Below, piece by piece: positions 1-10,522 of a stretch of DNA of 64,000 nt. Below the pieces are notes generated by a model that had not been told where the DNA came from, searched no databases, and worked only from the letters and a program-made list of their open reading frames with translations. Both the position numbers and the translations under genes were made by a program. This stretch comes from Picocystis sp. L7 (taxonomy: Eukaryota > Chlorophyta > Picocystophyceae > Picocystales > Picocystaceae): positions 62,001 to 126,000 of the forward strand of contig QXJR01000004.1 in the NCBI GenBank assembly GCA_020975725.1, written 5' to 3'. Each line of letters opens with the position of its first letter. Positions within the stretch are counted from its first letter, which is position 1.

Positions 1-2413
1 TGGATGCAATGAGTGGGGGCATCGGAGCGGTGAACATATAGTGTGCTATGGGAAGAAAGAGATGCGGGGCATCTTTCATGCATATGACAAGACCGTTGGG
101 CGGCCGCTATCTTGACAAGTCCACCAATTGCAACGCGTTACTCGTGGTGCGCACACACAAGCCTGGCTTACATATCACGTGGAGTGAGCAACAATGCGTG
201 GCACTGCGGTGACTGGATTGGTGGCAACGTACTCATAGAGTTGTAGGAGTACACGCGGCAAAAGCTTTTGTCGTTGGCGATTGCGATGCTTCGCAATGGC
301 ATGCTTTACGTGTGTACAACATAGGCAACGGTACATTGTGCTTGCAACCATGTTAGCTAGACGTACTTTGTGCCTCAAACTACCTTTTTGTAGGAGCTAG
401 CGCAAGACTGAATTTCTCAAGTCACTAGAATGCATCTTCATGAAAATTAGAAATGAAGTTGGTCTACGTTGGGCGTTCCATTCTAAACTTGCCCCCTTCT
501 TAGGTAGTAAGCGTACAACCGAAACCTTGCCGAGAATCGAATTCACGATACAAATGGAATTTGCTGAGTCAAGTGTCGTATTGACCGGTATTGTTGCTCG
601 ATACGACGATCTACTTTGATGGGGCGAAATCAAAATCCAAGCTCATGTGTTTCGAAACAAGCACAAACGCAAGAACGATGCTAGTGTAACCCGTTCTTAT
701 TTTGATTGCGAAATAGTCACACAATTGCGAGAAACTGAGAAACGCATTCCATTCTCGTATGATTTTTTCTTTATCGGACGTGGCAATGCAAGAACTAGCC
801 AATGAGCGTAAACCTTTGATTCCAATCTACTACATCAATCACGAAGCCAACCTTGGAGGCAACATGCAATGCAAGTCCTCGGAATCGTCAATCGAAAGCT
901 TGTGTTGTGAACTAGACATGGGCTATGTGGAGGTACGAAACGGCAACTTATGTTGGTTGGAAAACGATTGGCATCCCTCGTATTTGCTACAACCCAGTGC
1001 TTTGTTGTCAATCGTTGCAAAAAGAGCAAAATGCTTGTACGAGCAAGCAAAAGAGTTGTTCAAGAATATGCAATTGTTTTTACATTTTCGTGCTTGTCAA
1101 AATCTATGGCAAAACGAAGCGATACAGCTTAGGTGAAGGCTATATCTACACCAACAAGTCGCACTGACAACAGCGTTTGCTTTTGTAGTGTAACAGTCGA
1201 ATTTGCTAAGTAAATGACCTATGACGAATAGATACAAACAATGCGGAGAACCAAATCATACGTGTAGAAACAACAACGTGACCGTTTTGGGCAATGTTTT
1301 GTACCACAGATTGGTCGCTAGTTGAAAACAATTCTCGTACTATAGAAACGCGTCCTTGAACAGGCAACACACGGTGCTAGGAGGACAAATAAATAAGCAC
1401 GAACTACGAAAACACGAGCCACCTCCCAATCTCTTTCCCAACACAACATTGAATAAATGTTGTGTGTTCATAAATCTAGGAAAAGGCTTTTCGTTGCAAT
1501 GACTTGTTTGTCCGACAAAGCTTTGCTACTCCTCTTTGTACACCAAAGTTGTCATGAACAAAATACATTGGTCATGCAACGACCGACCCGAGGTATCGAT
1601 ATTATTAGACAATTGTTAAAGTACCCATGAACATATTACGAACTACGTATAGAAAAAATATCTACGCTAGATCTATTTTGTAGAATATTTTATATGGTTT
1701 ACTAGGGAATGCTAGAACTCCCATGAAAAAATTCCTAGATTCCCGCACTAAAAAGGAAGATGCTTGGAGTAACATTTCTTTGTAGTATTGTATCCTATAC
1801 CATGTTGCTTGCGTGAACGTCCTCATTAATATCGGGATCTTTTGGAACATTCAACCTCGATTAGACAAAAAATGGCAAAACAAAATCTTGTTGTTGCTCC
1901 TATGTTTTTCATCTTAACAGATTAAGATGGATGGGAGTTGTGATCTACGCCAAACTATTAGCACTACTTGAATGGACAACTTTGAATTACCCGAGAGCAT
2001 ATGATGAAGTGACGAGGAATCATAGGAAGTTCCTCAGCCTTCCACCCTTGCCCTTTGAAGCGAGAAAGGCATCACCTTCTAGCTCGAAGTTCGAGTGGCT
2101 ATGCATTCGCTCAAGCAATCCGCCATCGAGTTTGAAAAGTCCTAACGTTCGAGCTTTGAAAGCGTTGTTTTAGCATCGTTTACACTCTGCCAACCGAATT
2201 TTGAAACAACTTGCTTCATTCGTCCAGCTCAAGGTATGGGCTGTCGACCTTCATGGCTTTAGGGTGAAAAGAGCAACCGTGAACACCCCCGCCCTTCAAG
2301 CTACGTGCCCTGAATCGTTTCCGGCCTCATATTGCTGAGAATATTCTGTGTCGAGCGGTAGGTGCTTCGTCCGTCATACGGATACGTGCGTCCTGCAGCA
2401 TCGCTCCAGCCAC
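1..2413. other. gene-free stretch upstream of DGD1
   Basis: No supportable gene is visible. Short open frames on both strands (the longest about 125 codons, 759-1136 on the plus strand) have no recognisable domain, no consistent start context and no family resemblance. The last ~150 bases become GC-richer and probably hold the promoter and 5' UTR of the galactolipid synthase gene that follows. Confidence 0.5.
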
Positions 2414-4519
2414 ATGGCTCAACCTTCCGAAACGTGGCCGTGGAATGAACGAAAGAAGAGGATAAATTCCCAGCAGCAGGACTGGAAAGGTGGGGACGTG
2501 CTGCTCGAACGCGCGGCCAGCTTTTTCCAACGAGCAGGTCGAGTTGAGGGGACGAGGGAAGTCCCAGAATGGATGGGAGATTTGGACCACAACCTCAAAA
2601 AGACTAGCCTTGCTCTCTCAACTAGCGTTCAAGATTTACAGAAGGCCGCTGAAACGAGGCTCCGGTCTTTCCCTCTACGGGCGACCAGGGCCAGGGTCGC
2701 GCCGATCTCCACAGGAAGCCAAGGCTCGCCGACCAGCACATTAGTCCCTTGGAAAAGCTTGAGGAGGGCAAGATCTGAGACCGACTTAAGGCATCCCATC
2801 AAGGAAGAATGGGAAGAATTGGTGAAGGCCTTGGAGGATAAGTTGAAAACCAGATCGGACTGGCCCAGGAGGACACTTGTGAGAAGAGGTTCAACGCCCG
2901 ACCTTGGAGAAGAGGAAATTGCGGGGAAAGGCGAAGAGGAGCATAACGCCCGGAAGGCTGTACCTTTTAAGGTAGACCAAATTGTCCGACATGCTCGTGA
3001 TGCTGCACAAGAGCGCCTACGGATCATTGAAACACAATGGAAGAAAGGCATATCAGGTGGGGAGAAAGGTAGCTTAGAAGATAAGAAGAACGGACAACGT
3101 AGGATGACATCGGCAAAAAGGGGTGCTAATCTAAGCTTAATGGACGACGGTAGAAAAATCGCCATTTTTACAACTGCTAGCTTACCATGGCTTACTGGAA
3201 CAGCAGTCAATCCACTGCTACGAGCTGCATTCTTGGCAAAGATGAAAAAGAAAGTCACTTTGCTGGTTCCTTGGCTCTCCCCCCAAGATCAGACAGCTGT
3301 ATACCAGAGGCAATTCTCAACTCCTGAGGAGCAAGAGAATTTTGTGAGGGAATGGCTGCGTGCGAGGGTAGGCTTTGATAGTGATTTTCAGCTGAAGTTT
3401 TATCCGGGTCGTTATGCTCCAGAGAAGGGAAGCATTCTTCCTGTTGGTGATATAACTAAATGCATTCCTGATGATGAAGCAGAAGTAGCTTTTCTTGAGG
3501 AGCCGGAGCATCTAAACTGGTACCACCATGGGGGGCGGTGGAGTGACAAGTTTGAGCATGTTGTTGGCATTGTGCACACCAATTATCTAGAGTATGCTAA
3601 GAGGGAGGAGAACGGGAACCTGAAGGCAAGTATTCTAAAAAAGGTGAATCAATGGGTTTGTCGTGCTGCCGGTTGCGACAAAATCATTAAGCTCAGTGAT
3701 GTCGTGCAAAAACTGCCCAGAGCCACAACTTGCTTTGTCCATGGTGTGTCACCAAAGTTTTTGGATATAGGGAAACATAAATCGGATGAATTATCTAGGA
3801 ACAATGGAAAAAGCGTCTTTCCAAAGGGAGTTTACTTTTTAGGTAAGGTTGTTTGGGGAAAAGGTTATTCCGAGCTACTCGAAATCCTTGATCACCACCG
3901 GTCTAAGCATGGCGTCAACATTGATGTAGATGTTTATGGACATGGCGATGATTTTGCTTCTGTCAAAGAGAAGGCAAACCAATTTGGACTTGCCTTGCGA
4001 TTTCATGGAGCTCGAGATCATGCCGACACAGACATTCAAGCGTACAAAGTCTTTATCAACCCAAGTCTAAGTGATGTTGTGGCAACCACAACTGCAGAAG
4101 CTCTAGCAATGGGAAAATTTGTGGTTTGTGCGGACCATCCATCGAATGAGTTCTTCCGAGAATTCCCAAATTGCTTGACTTACAAAGACAAGGAGGAGTT
4201 CTGCCACTGTATTTCCAGAGCGATGGCTGAAGAGCCGAAACCTTTAACTGAAGAGCAGAGGAGACTCCTAACCTGGGAGGCAGCGACAGAGCGCCTCTTA
4301 AAAGTTGCAGAGCCTGAGCAGCACACATCAAAGCCAAATGCGATCGAAGGGTGCTTGGACCGCATGTCATACATGCTCCATAACTCCCTGTCAGGAGTTG
4401 AGACGTACCGCGTTACGGCAGGCGCAGGTAGTGGGACACGTGATTGCTTGGATGATCTGGCAGATGTGGTCAGGTTTGACCAGATCAAAACGGTTGTAGG
4501 TATCTTCGATAGAAAGTAA
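2414..4519 (+). CDS. DGD1: digalactosyldiacylglycerol synthase
   Basis: A GT4-family glycosyltransferase that adds a second galactose from UDP-galactose to MGDG, making DGDG, a main lipid of plastid membranes; the plant enzyme sits in the outer plastid envelope. From the first in-frame ATG the protein is 701 residues, against about 808 in Arabidopsis DGD1. Residues 1-247 are a charged extension with a serine/arginine-rich RSETDL patch resembling the DGD1 N-terminal extension. The catalytic region begins near residue 248 with KIAIFTTASLPW and LTGTAVNPLLRA, followed by LEEPEHLNWYHHG, GIVHTNYLEYAKRE, FLGKVVWGKGYSELL and the nucleotide-sugar site TAEALAMGKFVVCADHPSNE. The open frame runs 22 codons further upstream without an ATG. 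It is single-exon. The extension places it with DGD1 rather than the shorter DGD2. The next gene, on the same strand, is also plastid-related. Confidence 0.93.
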   Translation: MAQPSETWPWNERKKRINSQQQDWKGGDVLLERAASFFQRAGRVEGTREVPEWMGDLDHNLKKTSLALSTSVQDLQKAAETRLRSFPLRATRARVAPISTGSQGSPTSTLVPWKSLRRARSETDLRHPIKEEWEELVKALEDKLKTRSDWPRRTLVRRGSTPDLGEEEIAGKGEEEHNARKAVPFKVDQIVRHARDAAQERLRIIETQWKKGISGGEKGSLEDKKNGQRRMTSAKRGANLSLMDDGRKIAIFTTASLPWLTGTAVNPLLRAAFLAKMKKKVTLLVPWLSPQDQTAVYQRQFSTPEEQENFVREWLRARVGFDSDFQLKFYPGRYAPEKGSILPVGDITKCIPDDEAEVAFLEEPEHLNWYHHGGRWSDKFEHVVGIVHTNYLEYAKREENGNLKASILKKVNQWVCRAAGCDKIIKLSDVVQKLPRATTCFVHGVSPKFLDIGKHKSDELSRNNGKSVFPKGVYFLGKVVWGKGYSELLEILDHHRSKHGVNIDVDVYGHGDDFASVKEKANQFGLALRFHGARDHADTDIQAYKVFINPSLSDVVATTTAEALAMGKFVVCADHPSNEFFREFPNCLTYKDKEEFCHCISRAMAEEPKPLTEEQRRLLTWEAATERLLKVAEPEQHTSKPNAIEGCLDRMSYMLHNSLSGVETYRVTAGAGSGTRDCLDDLADVVRFDQIKTVVGIFDRK

Positions 4520-5920
4520 TCGCAAAACCTTGTCCTTTAGATAATTCAGGGTGGATGGCACGGTTCATAACACTGAAATTTTACTTGCAAAGTCGCTGCC
4601 CATTGTTTACCAAAATACCATCGTTACACCCAAGACGACACCAGGGAAAAGTCTCCGAGTGGGCATTCCCATAGAGAAAACGCAGAGTGGTACTCAAAGA
4701 TAGATGACCACACTCTTGAAGCACGTTGGGACATTTTTGTCATCCAACAATTTCTGACTTTTACTGTGACCTTGTGCCTTGAAGGTATTGACGAGGCCCC
4801 ACTCTAGCTCTTTTACTCCGAAGGTTAGGAACTCTCGATTGAGATCGAAAACTCTTTTTAACGATACTGCCATTGAAGAAAAGTGTGCCTGCATGGCAGG
4901 CTTTGTGTTGAATCTGTCAGGTTCACTAATGGTATCCGGTCGTGCCCCTAGACTCCCAGACACTAGGTGCGCTATTCTATCCACAAGTTACTTGACTTGG
5001 AAACATTGATTGACATCCGTGTTGTGGTGCCGCCCCGCTAGATTTTTTGCAGCTTGCGGTCTGTGCGTCGAAATCTGTACGTGATCTTGCCGAGGGGTAT
5101 CAAGGACATCATCAGCACTATGCTACGAGTCATTGGATAGCTTGTCATCACGCAAGGCCAGCGGGCCCACCATTGTACGTAACTGAAGGGGACTGTTTAT
5201 GCGGCCCTATCACACTGGTGTCTGACCTATCCAGTACCTGTTGCATTTGTTGCCGTTCGTGTCCCCAACTTGTTCGCATCGGGCTGTTCGAGTTCCCTCA
5301 TTCGTACCCCCTGGCTGCTGAGCAATCAATCGTTACTCCGTGATTGCCACAATGTCTCGGTCGACCTCTTAGAAAAGGGTCTCATCACCGACCAACTGGT
5401 GGGTCAAGTCTTGCGGTTCCGTATTCGTTCATTATCCTGTTCACATCTTTCTTGCATTCTTCCTGGAACGCCGAACCTATCACCGCAAGGTTCTGGTCCC
5501 GTTTCAATCCTGGGCGTTTCGTCACCCCCGTTTCACTCGGTTGATCGGAAAAGTCACCCCGAAAGGGGGACGAAACGCTCAGGATTGAAACGAGTTCTTC
5601 GCTCGATCGAAAGTCCCTCTGTTTCTCCATCGAGGGGGAATGAATCCTGCCCCCCTTGTCCCACCCTCCTATACCAAAGTTGGGTGAGCCCTTCCGGTCC
5701 AGTGTCGCGTCCACTGGTACAAACGTTCGTTGCAGGTCGCGCCAAGGACGATTCCGCAACAAGAGAACGGTCGCCTAGTTGGAGAAGGGTGCATTTCAAC
5801 GGAGCCGTCGAAGATCGGTCACCTCGCAATTGCTTCCGAGCTTCGTGCTCCCAACATCTGTGCTTCGAAAAAGGACGTACACCTAGCGCTCGGTCCTGAA
5901 CTACCCCTATATCAAACTTC
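4520..5920. other. intergenic region with a long inverted repeat
   Basis: No gene is supported here. An open frame of 209 codons (5270-5899, plus) and antisense frames of about 130 codons have no recognisable homology and sit in GC-rich sequence. The one clear structure is the inverted repeat at 5501-5591, listed separately. The 3' part probably contains the promoter of the bilin reductase gene. Confidence 0.5.
5501..5591. repeat. imperfect inverted repeat (hairpin)
   Basis: The left arm at 5501-5529 starts GTTTCAATCCTGGGCGTTTC. The right arm at 5565-5591 is its reverse complement with about two differences. The arms are about 27-29 bp and enclose a ~35-nt loop. It could be a small fold-back element, a transcript hairpin or a regulatory palindrome. 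I see no target-site duplication beside it. Confidence 0.8.
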
Positions 5921-6835
5921 ATGACAAGGCTTGTACGGCAGAGGGACACGGTTCCAACGGCGAGCCAATCTCAAAATGTTTTATGCCGCAAAGCAGCACA
6001 GAGACGCCAACATCAACGGTTCCTGAGAAGACAGATGTTGAATGACACAAGGACAACGAGTTTCACCACTCGCCGCTGCACAAGCATACATCGGCAGGAC
6101 AATCGGGTACGGGGGGAAATAATCGATGTTGAGGATAGTAAAGGGCTTTTTAAACCGTTTATGGATTTACAATTAGATGGATTGGGGGAGGACCCAAGCT
6201 TCAAGGAATTGCCCTTGCCACAGACGCTGTCCAGAGCCGTAGGGTGCTACAAAAAAAAAACTTGCACTTGCACGAATCGACTTTTTAAATCGAATCGAGT
6301 CAGGAAGTTACGAACTACTTGTGTGGAAGCTGGCGAGGACCTGCAGATTTACAATAGCTGCCTTTACCCGAGCATAGACTTTGACCTGCCAATTTTGGGT
6401 GTGGACTTGCTTCACTTTGGGAAGAAAACCATATGTATTGTTGACTTTCAGCCCCTACAGAAAGGCAGCGCATACTTGAACAAGTACATAACTCCCTTAT
6501 CTACCATCAAAACTGACTACCCATATTTCAACAACACTGTTTCAAACCGCTTTTACGATGACGACAGGTGGTTTTCTGATCAAATGCTATACTTGAATGA
6601 TGAGCTGCATTTGCCAGATTTCTATGAAGCATTCAAGCAGTATCTAGCTTTCTATTTGCACTTGCTTAACGAAGCAGAGCCCATCCCACGTGATCAGGCT
6701 GCATATGTATCATCCATGCATTCCGAATATGACAAATTCAACAAGGAAAAAGATCCAGCGATCATGATGTTTTCCAAGATGTTCGGGAAGGAATTTTCTA
6801 CAGCAGTTACTGGTTCCTTTCTTTTCTCCTTCTAA
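5921..6835 (+). CDS. ferredoxin-dependent bilin reductase (PebA/PebB/HY2-like)
   Basis: Member of the FDBR family, which uses electrons from plastid ferredoxin to reduce biliverdin or dihydrobiliverdin to phycobilins such as phycoerythrobilin, the light-harvesting pigment of phycobilisomes. The 304-residue product has an Arg/Ser/Thr-rich N-terminus with few acidic residues, fitting a plastid transit peptide. The reductase core follows: VEAGEDLQIYN, then DFDLPILGVDLLHFG and IVDFQPL, then FYDDDRWFSDQMLYL. The C-terminus (KDPAIMMFSKMFGKEF ending in FLF) matches the family's canonical end, so the gene looks complete without an intron. The GVDLL..DFQPL core favours PebA, PebB or HY2 over PcyA, but I cannot separate PebA from PebB by eye. 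A run of ten A at 6251-6260 inside the frame is a possible sequencing trouble spot. It is convergent with CPSF30. Confidence 0.85.
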   Translation: MTRLVRQRDTVPTASQSQNVLCRKAAQRRQHQRFLRRQMLNDTRTTSFTTRRCTSIHRQDNRVRGEIIDVEDSKGLFKPFMDLQLDGLGEDPSFKELPLPQTLSRAVGCYKKKTCTCTNRLFKSNRVRKLRTTCVEAGEDLQIYNSCLYPSIDFDLPILGVDLLHFGKKTICIVDFQPLQKGSAYLNKYITPLSTIKTDYPYFNNTVSNRFYDDDRWFSDQMLYLNDELHLPDFYEAFKQYLAFYLHLLNEAEPIPRDQAAYVSSMHSEYDKFNKEKDPAIMMFSKMFGKEFSTAVTGSFLFSF

Positions 6836-7126
6836 AGTAAGAAATTATTGAGCATCTTTCTCTCCATCTTCCAGCAGTGGTTTCTTTGTTAGTCACAGCA
6901 GGTACAATTTCTTTGACCTGGGACATATGCACTACCGTTGGCTGAAACATTTGCATGGCATAGAAGGACAGACAATGCAAGGGCCATTCGAGAGAGGATT
7001 CCAAGGCATCACGACATGCAAGTTCAGAACATCCCTCCTCTTTGCCATCTGCCGAGTCTTGGCAATGTACGATGGCTGTTTAGAAGCACAACTTGACAAG
7101 CAGATATCTTGCAGCCAAAGCTTGCA

Positions 7127-7770
7127 TCAGTAGTCTCTCGGGAAACCGGTGCGCTGTGAATTGCTACGATGCCTGCTTTCTACTCTTCCACCCCCTCTCG
7201 CCTGAACAAAATTTGGACGCACTGGCTTCTGCAAGCACTCAACTGTTTCGGGTGGGGGCGGAGGACCAGGCATGCGCGTGTGCTTGTATCTGCATAACGG
7301 GCCATGTATACAGAATCCAAGCTTATACATATTACAGTCCTTAATATCATCAAGCGAGTGTTTGAAAACGCAGTCTGGTTCTTTGCACTCTCCGTACTTG
7401 GCATAATATCTGCACACTGGCATACGCGACGGGTCGAATTGGTGAAGGAAACCACAACTCTCGCCTTTCATGCACAGGCCACGTAGCCAGTGCCGGCAAA
7501 CTGTCTGCCTGAAGTTTTTTTGATGTCCAGCGGTTTGGATGGCAACGAGTTGCTGACTGTTTTTCGCGGCTTGCATGGCTAGGTTCGCCGCCGCTTGTTG
7601 TGCCTGCACGACGTATTTCGGACCCCAGGTCAGTCGTTCGGTCCGGCGAACGGCGCAGCGAACATTTCGAGCGGTGGCAAGCGACGGTGTTCCAAACGTA
7701 CCGCTATTCCTGGTGCTCCGCTTTGCTCCAGGTTGTTCTCGAAGTCGAAATCCAAGTCCTCTTCCGCCAT
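7127..7770 (-). CDS. CPSF30: CPSF30, cleavage and polyadenylation factor zinc-finger subunit
   Basis: RNA-binding subunit of the nuclear mRNA 3'-end processing complex that recognises the poly(A) signal. Read as two exons: 7770-7702 encodes [16 protein letters not shown] (compare the plant MEDADGLSFDFE start); a 98-nt intron at 7701-7604 has donor GTACGT, a CTGAC branch-like site and acceptor GTGCAG; the second exon runs 7603-7127. The join is in phase and gives 181 residues. Three CCCH fingers follow [18 protein letters not shown]59-C67-C73-H77 (C-x7-C-x5-C-x3-H), C87-C96-C101-H105 and C113-C121-C127-H131, then the proline run PGPPPPP. This three-finger layout and wording are those of plant CPSF30, not the five-finger animal or yeast protein. 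There is no YTH domain. It shares a 192-bp divergent promoter with the HDAC gene. An open frame continues upstream of the second exon but lacks a sensible start. Confidence 0.88.
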
Positions 7771-7962
7771 GGTGGTGGTCGACGTTGCGGACCGACGGGT
7801 CGGTCACCGTGTGTGGGAGCACCGGACCCGGTGCTAGGGTTTAAGGCCCGGGCTGGTGGGAATGGGTTGGCGCCCGTCTTTTCGGACCACCCCGAACGTG
7901 CGAAAGGGGAAAGCTTGCCCTGGTGTCGGGGCCGCGTTGGGCGTCGGTCTTCCCTGAATGAA
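7771..7962. promoter_or_regulatory. shared divergent promoter, CPSF30/HDAC
   Basis: These 192 bp separate the start codon of CPSF30 (minus) from that of the class I histone deacetylase (plus), so both promoters and 5' UTRs must lie here. The segment is GC-rich. No TATA box is obvious. An out-of-frame ATG at 7958 lies five bases before the HDAC start. Confidence 0.6.
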
Positions 7963-9246
7963 ATGTCCGGACGAAAGGACAGAGTGGCGTACTTCTACGA
8001 TTCGGAGGTCGGTGGGATGTACTACGGACCCAACCACCCAATGAAGCCACATCGGATGGCCATGGCGTACGAGCTCGCACTTGCCTACGAACTGCACAAA
8101 AAGATGCAGGTCTTCAGCCCCAGAAGGTGCTCCGCAGTCGAAATGGCTCAGTTCCATGCGGAAGACTACATCGATTTCTTGAGCCATGTCACCCCCGACA
8201 ATCAGGAGGAACTCGCCGGGCAGCTCAAGAAATACAATCTTGGAGAGGACTGCCCTGTCTTCGACGGACTGTGGGACTTCTGTAAATTGTATACAGGTGC
8301 GTCAATCCAAGGAGCAGCGAGACTCAACCAGGGACATTCCGACATTGCAATCAATTATGCCGGCGGTCTTCATCATGGCAAGAAGAGCGAGGCATCAGGC
8401 TTTTGCTATGTCAATGATTTAGTCTTGGCGATACTTGAATTGCTGAAATACCATGCTAGGGTTCTGTACATCGACATTGATATTCATCACGGGGATGGGG
8501 TGGAGGAAGCATTCTACACAACAGATCGAGTCATGACCTTGAGCTTTCACAAGTATGGCGACTACTTCTTTCCTGGCACCGGCGATATACAGGATATCGG
8601 TGAATCTAATGGGAAGTACTATTCATTGAACGTACCCCTCAGAGACGGAATCGACGACGAATGCTTCCAAAATCTCTTCAAACCTATTCTGACAAAAGTC
8701 ATGGAGGTTTACCAGCCAGGTGCAGTAGTTTTGCAATGTGGTGCTGATTCACTCGCCCATGACAGGCTTGGAAGCTTCAACCTCACCCTTGAAGGACATG
8801 CAGATTGTTTACGGTTTCTGAAGAAATTCAATGTACCCATACTGGTAACTGGCGGGGGTGGGTACACGAAAAAAAATGTAGCTCGGTGCTGGGCTTATGA
8901 GACTTCGATTGCAGTCAACAAGGAGATCACCAACGAAATTCCTGACAACCTTTATCACGAGTACTATGCACCTGACTACACACTGCACATTCAACCATGG
9001 ACAACTTTGGAGAACATCAACTCACATGCAGATTTAGAGCAGATAAAACGGCAGATATTTCAGTACCTATCGACAATTCAGCATGCACCAAGTGTACAGA
9101 TGCACAAATTACCTCCTGAAACGTACATTCCCCAGTTTGATGATGATGTTGATCCAGATATCAGATTTTCACAAGAAGAGAGAGATTTAGCCATTGATCA
9201 TGATGCAGAACTGTATGATGATGATCATGATCATCGAGGCGATTGA
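7963..9246 (+). CDS. HDAC3: class I histone deacetylase, HDAC3 type
   Basis: Zn-dependent lysine deacetylase of the RPD3/HDAC class I family, acting on acetylated histone tails, normally in co-repressor complexes in the nucleus. The 427-residue product matches HDAC3 in length (428). Active-site features are all present: [19 protein letters not shown] with H137/H138, [11 protein letters not shown] with zinc ligands D173 and H175, CGADS with D262, and the transition-state tyrosine Y301 in [31 protein letters not shown] and an acidic/histidine tail (DDDHDH) fit HDAC3 better than HDAC1/2. The start is the ATG at 7963 ([13 protein letters not shown]), where family homology begins. The frame stays open upstream to 7600, but that part overlaps CPSF30 and is a chance extension. 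It is intronless, with AATAAA at 9308-9313. Confidence 0.95.
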   Translation: MSGRKDRVAYFYDSEVGGMYYGPNHPMKPHRMAMAYELALAYELHKKMQVFSPRRCSAVEMAQFHAEDYIDFLSHVTPDNQEELAGQLKKYNLGEDCPVFDGLWDFCKLYTGASIQGAARLNQGHSDIAINYAGGLHHGKKSEASGFCYVNDLVLAILELLKYHARVLYIDIDIHHGDGVEEAFYTTDRVMTLSFHKYGDYFFPGTGDIQDIGESNGKYYSLNVPLRDGIDDECFQNLFKPILTKVMEVYQPGAVVLQCGADSLAHDRLGSFNLTLEGHADCLRFLKKFNVPILVTGGGGYTKKNVARCWAYETSIAVNKEITNEIPDNLYHEYYAPDYTLHIQPWTTLENINSHADLEQIKRQIFQYLSTIQHAPSVQMHKLPPETYIPQFDDDVDPDIRFSQEERDLAIDHDAELYDDDHDHRGD

Positions 9247-9307
9247 TTCGGAATAGATCCCATTTACCCAACACCGTATCCCTTTGAAGAGCATGGTACT
9301 GGTTTGC

Positions 9308-9313
9308 AATAAA
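9308..9313 (+). terminator. candidate poly(A) signal of the HDAC gene
   Basis: An AATAAA hexamer lies about 60 nt after the HDAC stop codon, in the expected position for 3'-end formation. This is assigned by position only. Confidence 0.4.
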
Positions 9314-10047
9314 CGATCTTACTAGCTGTAGCAGCATGCTAATTTCTCAGAAATACCTAAAGCTACGACTCATGATTCAGCAACCATCTCTGAGGCTCTT
9401 GCCATAGGAGGCTCAGCCCAGACAGTCACCATGTCACTTGCAATACGCCTTTCCCTCGGCATTCATATCTGGTAACATGGGATGATGTTGCCAAGGAAAA
9501 CCTGGAACGGAGGAATGTGTAGTTCTTCGGATATTATAACCGATGTTGGCCTTACGGTACTGTAATCTGGCTTACCTGTACATGGAAGGACCGTTGACGC
9601 ATCTGCCTCCAGGTTTAGCAAAGGGCTCGCTGTTGAGGACCCAAGCAAGGGGTGCAAGCCTGGATTGTTTGAGCCTTCTAACTAGAGTGGTCTGCACCAT
9701 TGTGTCCGAGCCATATTTGATTTGTCTAGATCGTCTTTGGTGCCGGATATCCTTGATTCTTAAAATTTGCTCCTTTTTAGCCAAACACCCTGATACATGT
9801 AGCAGTTCACCGGTTCTTTCAAGACGACGTACTCAACAACAGAATATCAAGTACTGCGAATTCAACGTGGAAGGTACCTGTGCACGCGTACAAGTGCATC
9901 TTGTCCTCGTCACCTTTTCGCGCCGCATCGCATGTTGTTTTCTTCAATCGAAGTAAACATTGGTAAGGTTATTTCCCTCCTACTTCCCCTCGACCGAGCA
10001 AGTCTAGTCCGTCGCCACAGGCTGGCAACAAGGTCGACGCGTAAGGC
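9314..10047. other. intergenic region, HDAC to UXT
   Basis: I see no supportable gene. Small open frames on both strands lack an ATG start or any family resemblance. The 3' part must contain the UXT promoter. Confidence 0.5.
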
Positions 10048-10470
10048 ATGGACGAAAGACGACCTGCCGAAATCATGCACTATGAGCATTTTCTGCAGCA
10101 CACGTTGCAGAGAGATTTGCGTATCAATGAGAAGACCCGCATGAGCACCAGGGAGGAGATGTCGGAGTACAAAAAGCTTGAGAAAAGTCTAGAGGTGTTG
10201 AAGAAACATAGGATGGAACCTCTTCGTACCCTCGTTGACCTTGGACCACAGGTGTATGCCCAAGGAGATGTCGGTGATACGTCTATGTTGCTCATTGACA
10301 TTGGGATTGGCTTTCACATCGAATGCACCCTAGAAGAAGCTGCCAGAGTCTGCCACCTGAGGGAGGCTTTCTTGCTTGAAAAGGAACATTCATTACTTGC
10401 CTCCTGTGCCTCAATAAGGGCCAACATCCGCTTAGTAACGGAGGGACTGGGTGAATTGCGGAAGTTATGA
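10048..10470 (+). CDS. UXT: UXT-like prefoldin alpha-class subunit
   Basis: Small alpha-class prefoldin-like protein of 140 residues. In animals UXT is part of the R2TP/prefoldin-like (URI) chaperone complex and associates with transcription regulators. The landmarks are YEHFLQHTLQRDLR near the start (human UXT has YETFISDVLQRDLR), the central VDLGPQVYAQGDVGDTS hairpin segment that mirrors VDLGCNFFVDTVVPDTS, GIGFHIECTLEEA, and the C-terminal helix ending EGLGELRKL (human EGLRELQGL). Predicted structure is coiled coil, beta hairpins, coiled coil. The ATG at 10048 is the first in frame and agrees with family length. It converges on the AsmA-like gene, with 52 bp between stop codons. Identification rests on motif order and length. 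Confidence 0.82.
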   Translation: MDERRPAEIMHYEHFLQHTLQRDLRINEKTRMSTREEMSEYKKLEKSLEVLKKHRMEPLRTLVDLGPQVYAQGDVGDTSMLLIDIGIGFHIECTLEEAARVCHLREAFLLEKEHSLLASCASIRANIRLVTEGLGELRKL

Positions 10471-10522
10471 GTTGTTTACTCATCCAGAAATTCGTTCGTG
10501 CTCTCCGTGGTCGGAATGGCAC

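Noticed and set aside
2629-3258. 209-codon minus-strand frame
   Set aside because: It is antisense to the DGD1 N-terminal region, a shadow of a real gene.
5270-5899. 209-codon plus-strand frame before the bilin reductase
   Set aside because: It contains the inverted repeat, has no recognisable domain and cannot be spliced sensibly to the next gene.
7600-7962. Upstream extension of the HDAC frame
   Set aside because: It has no ATG start, overlaps CPSF30 on the other strand, and HDAC homology begins at 7963.
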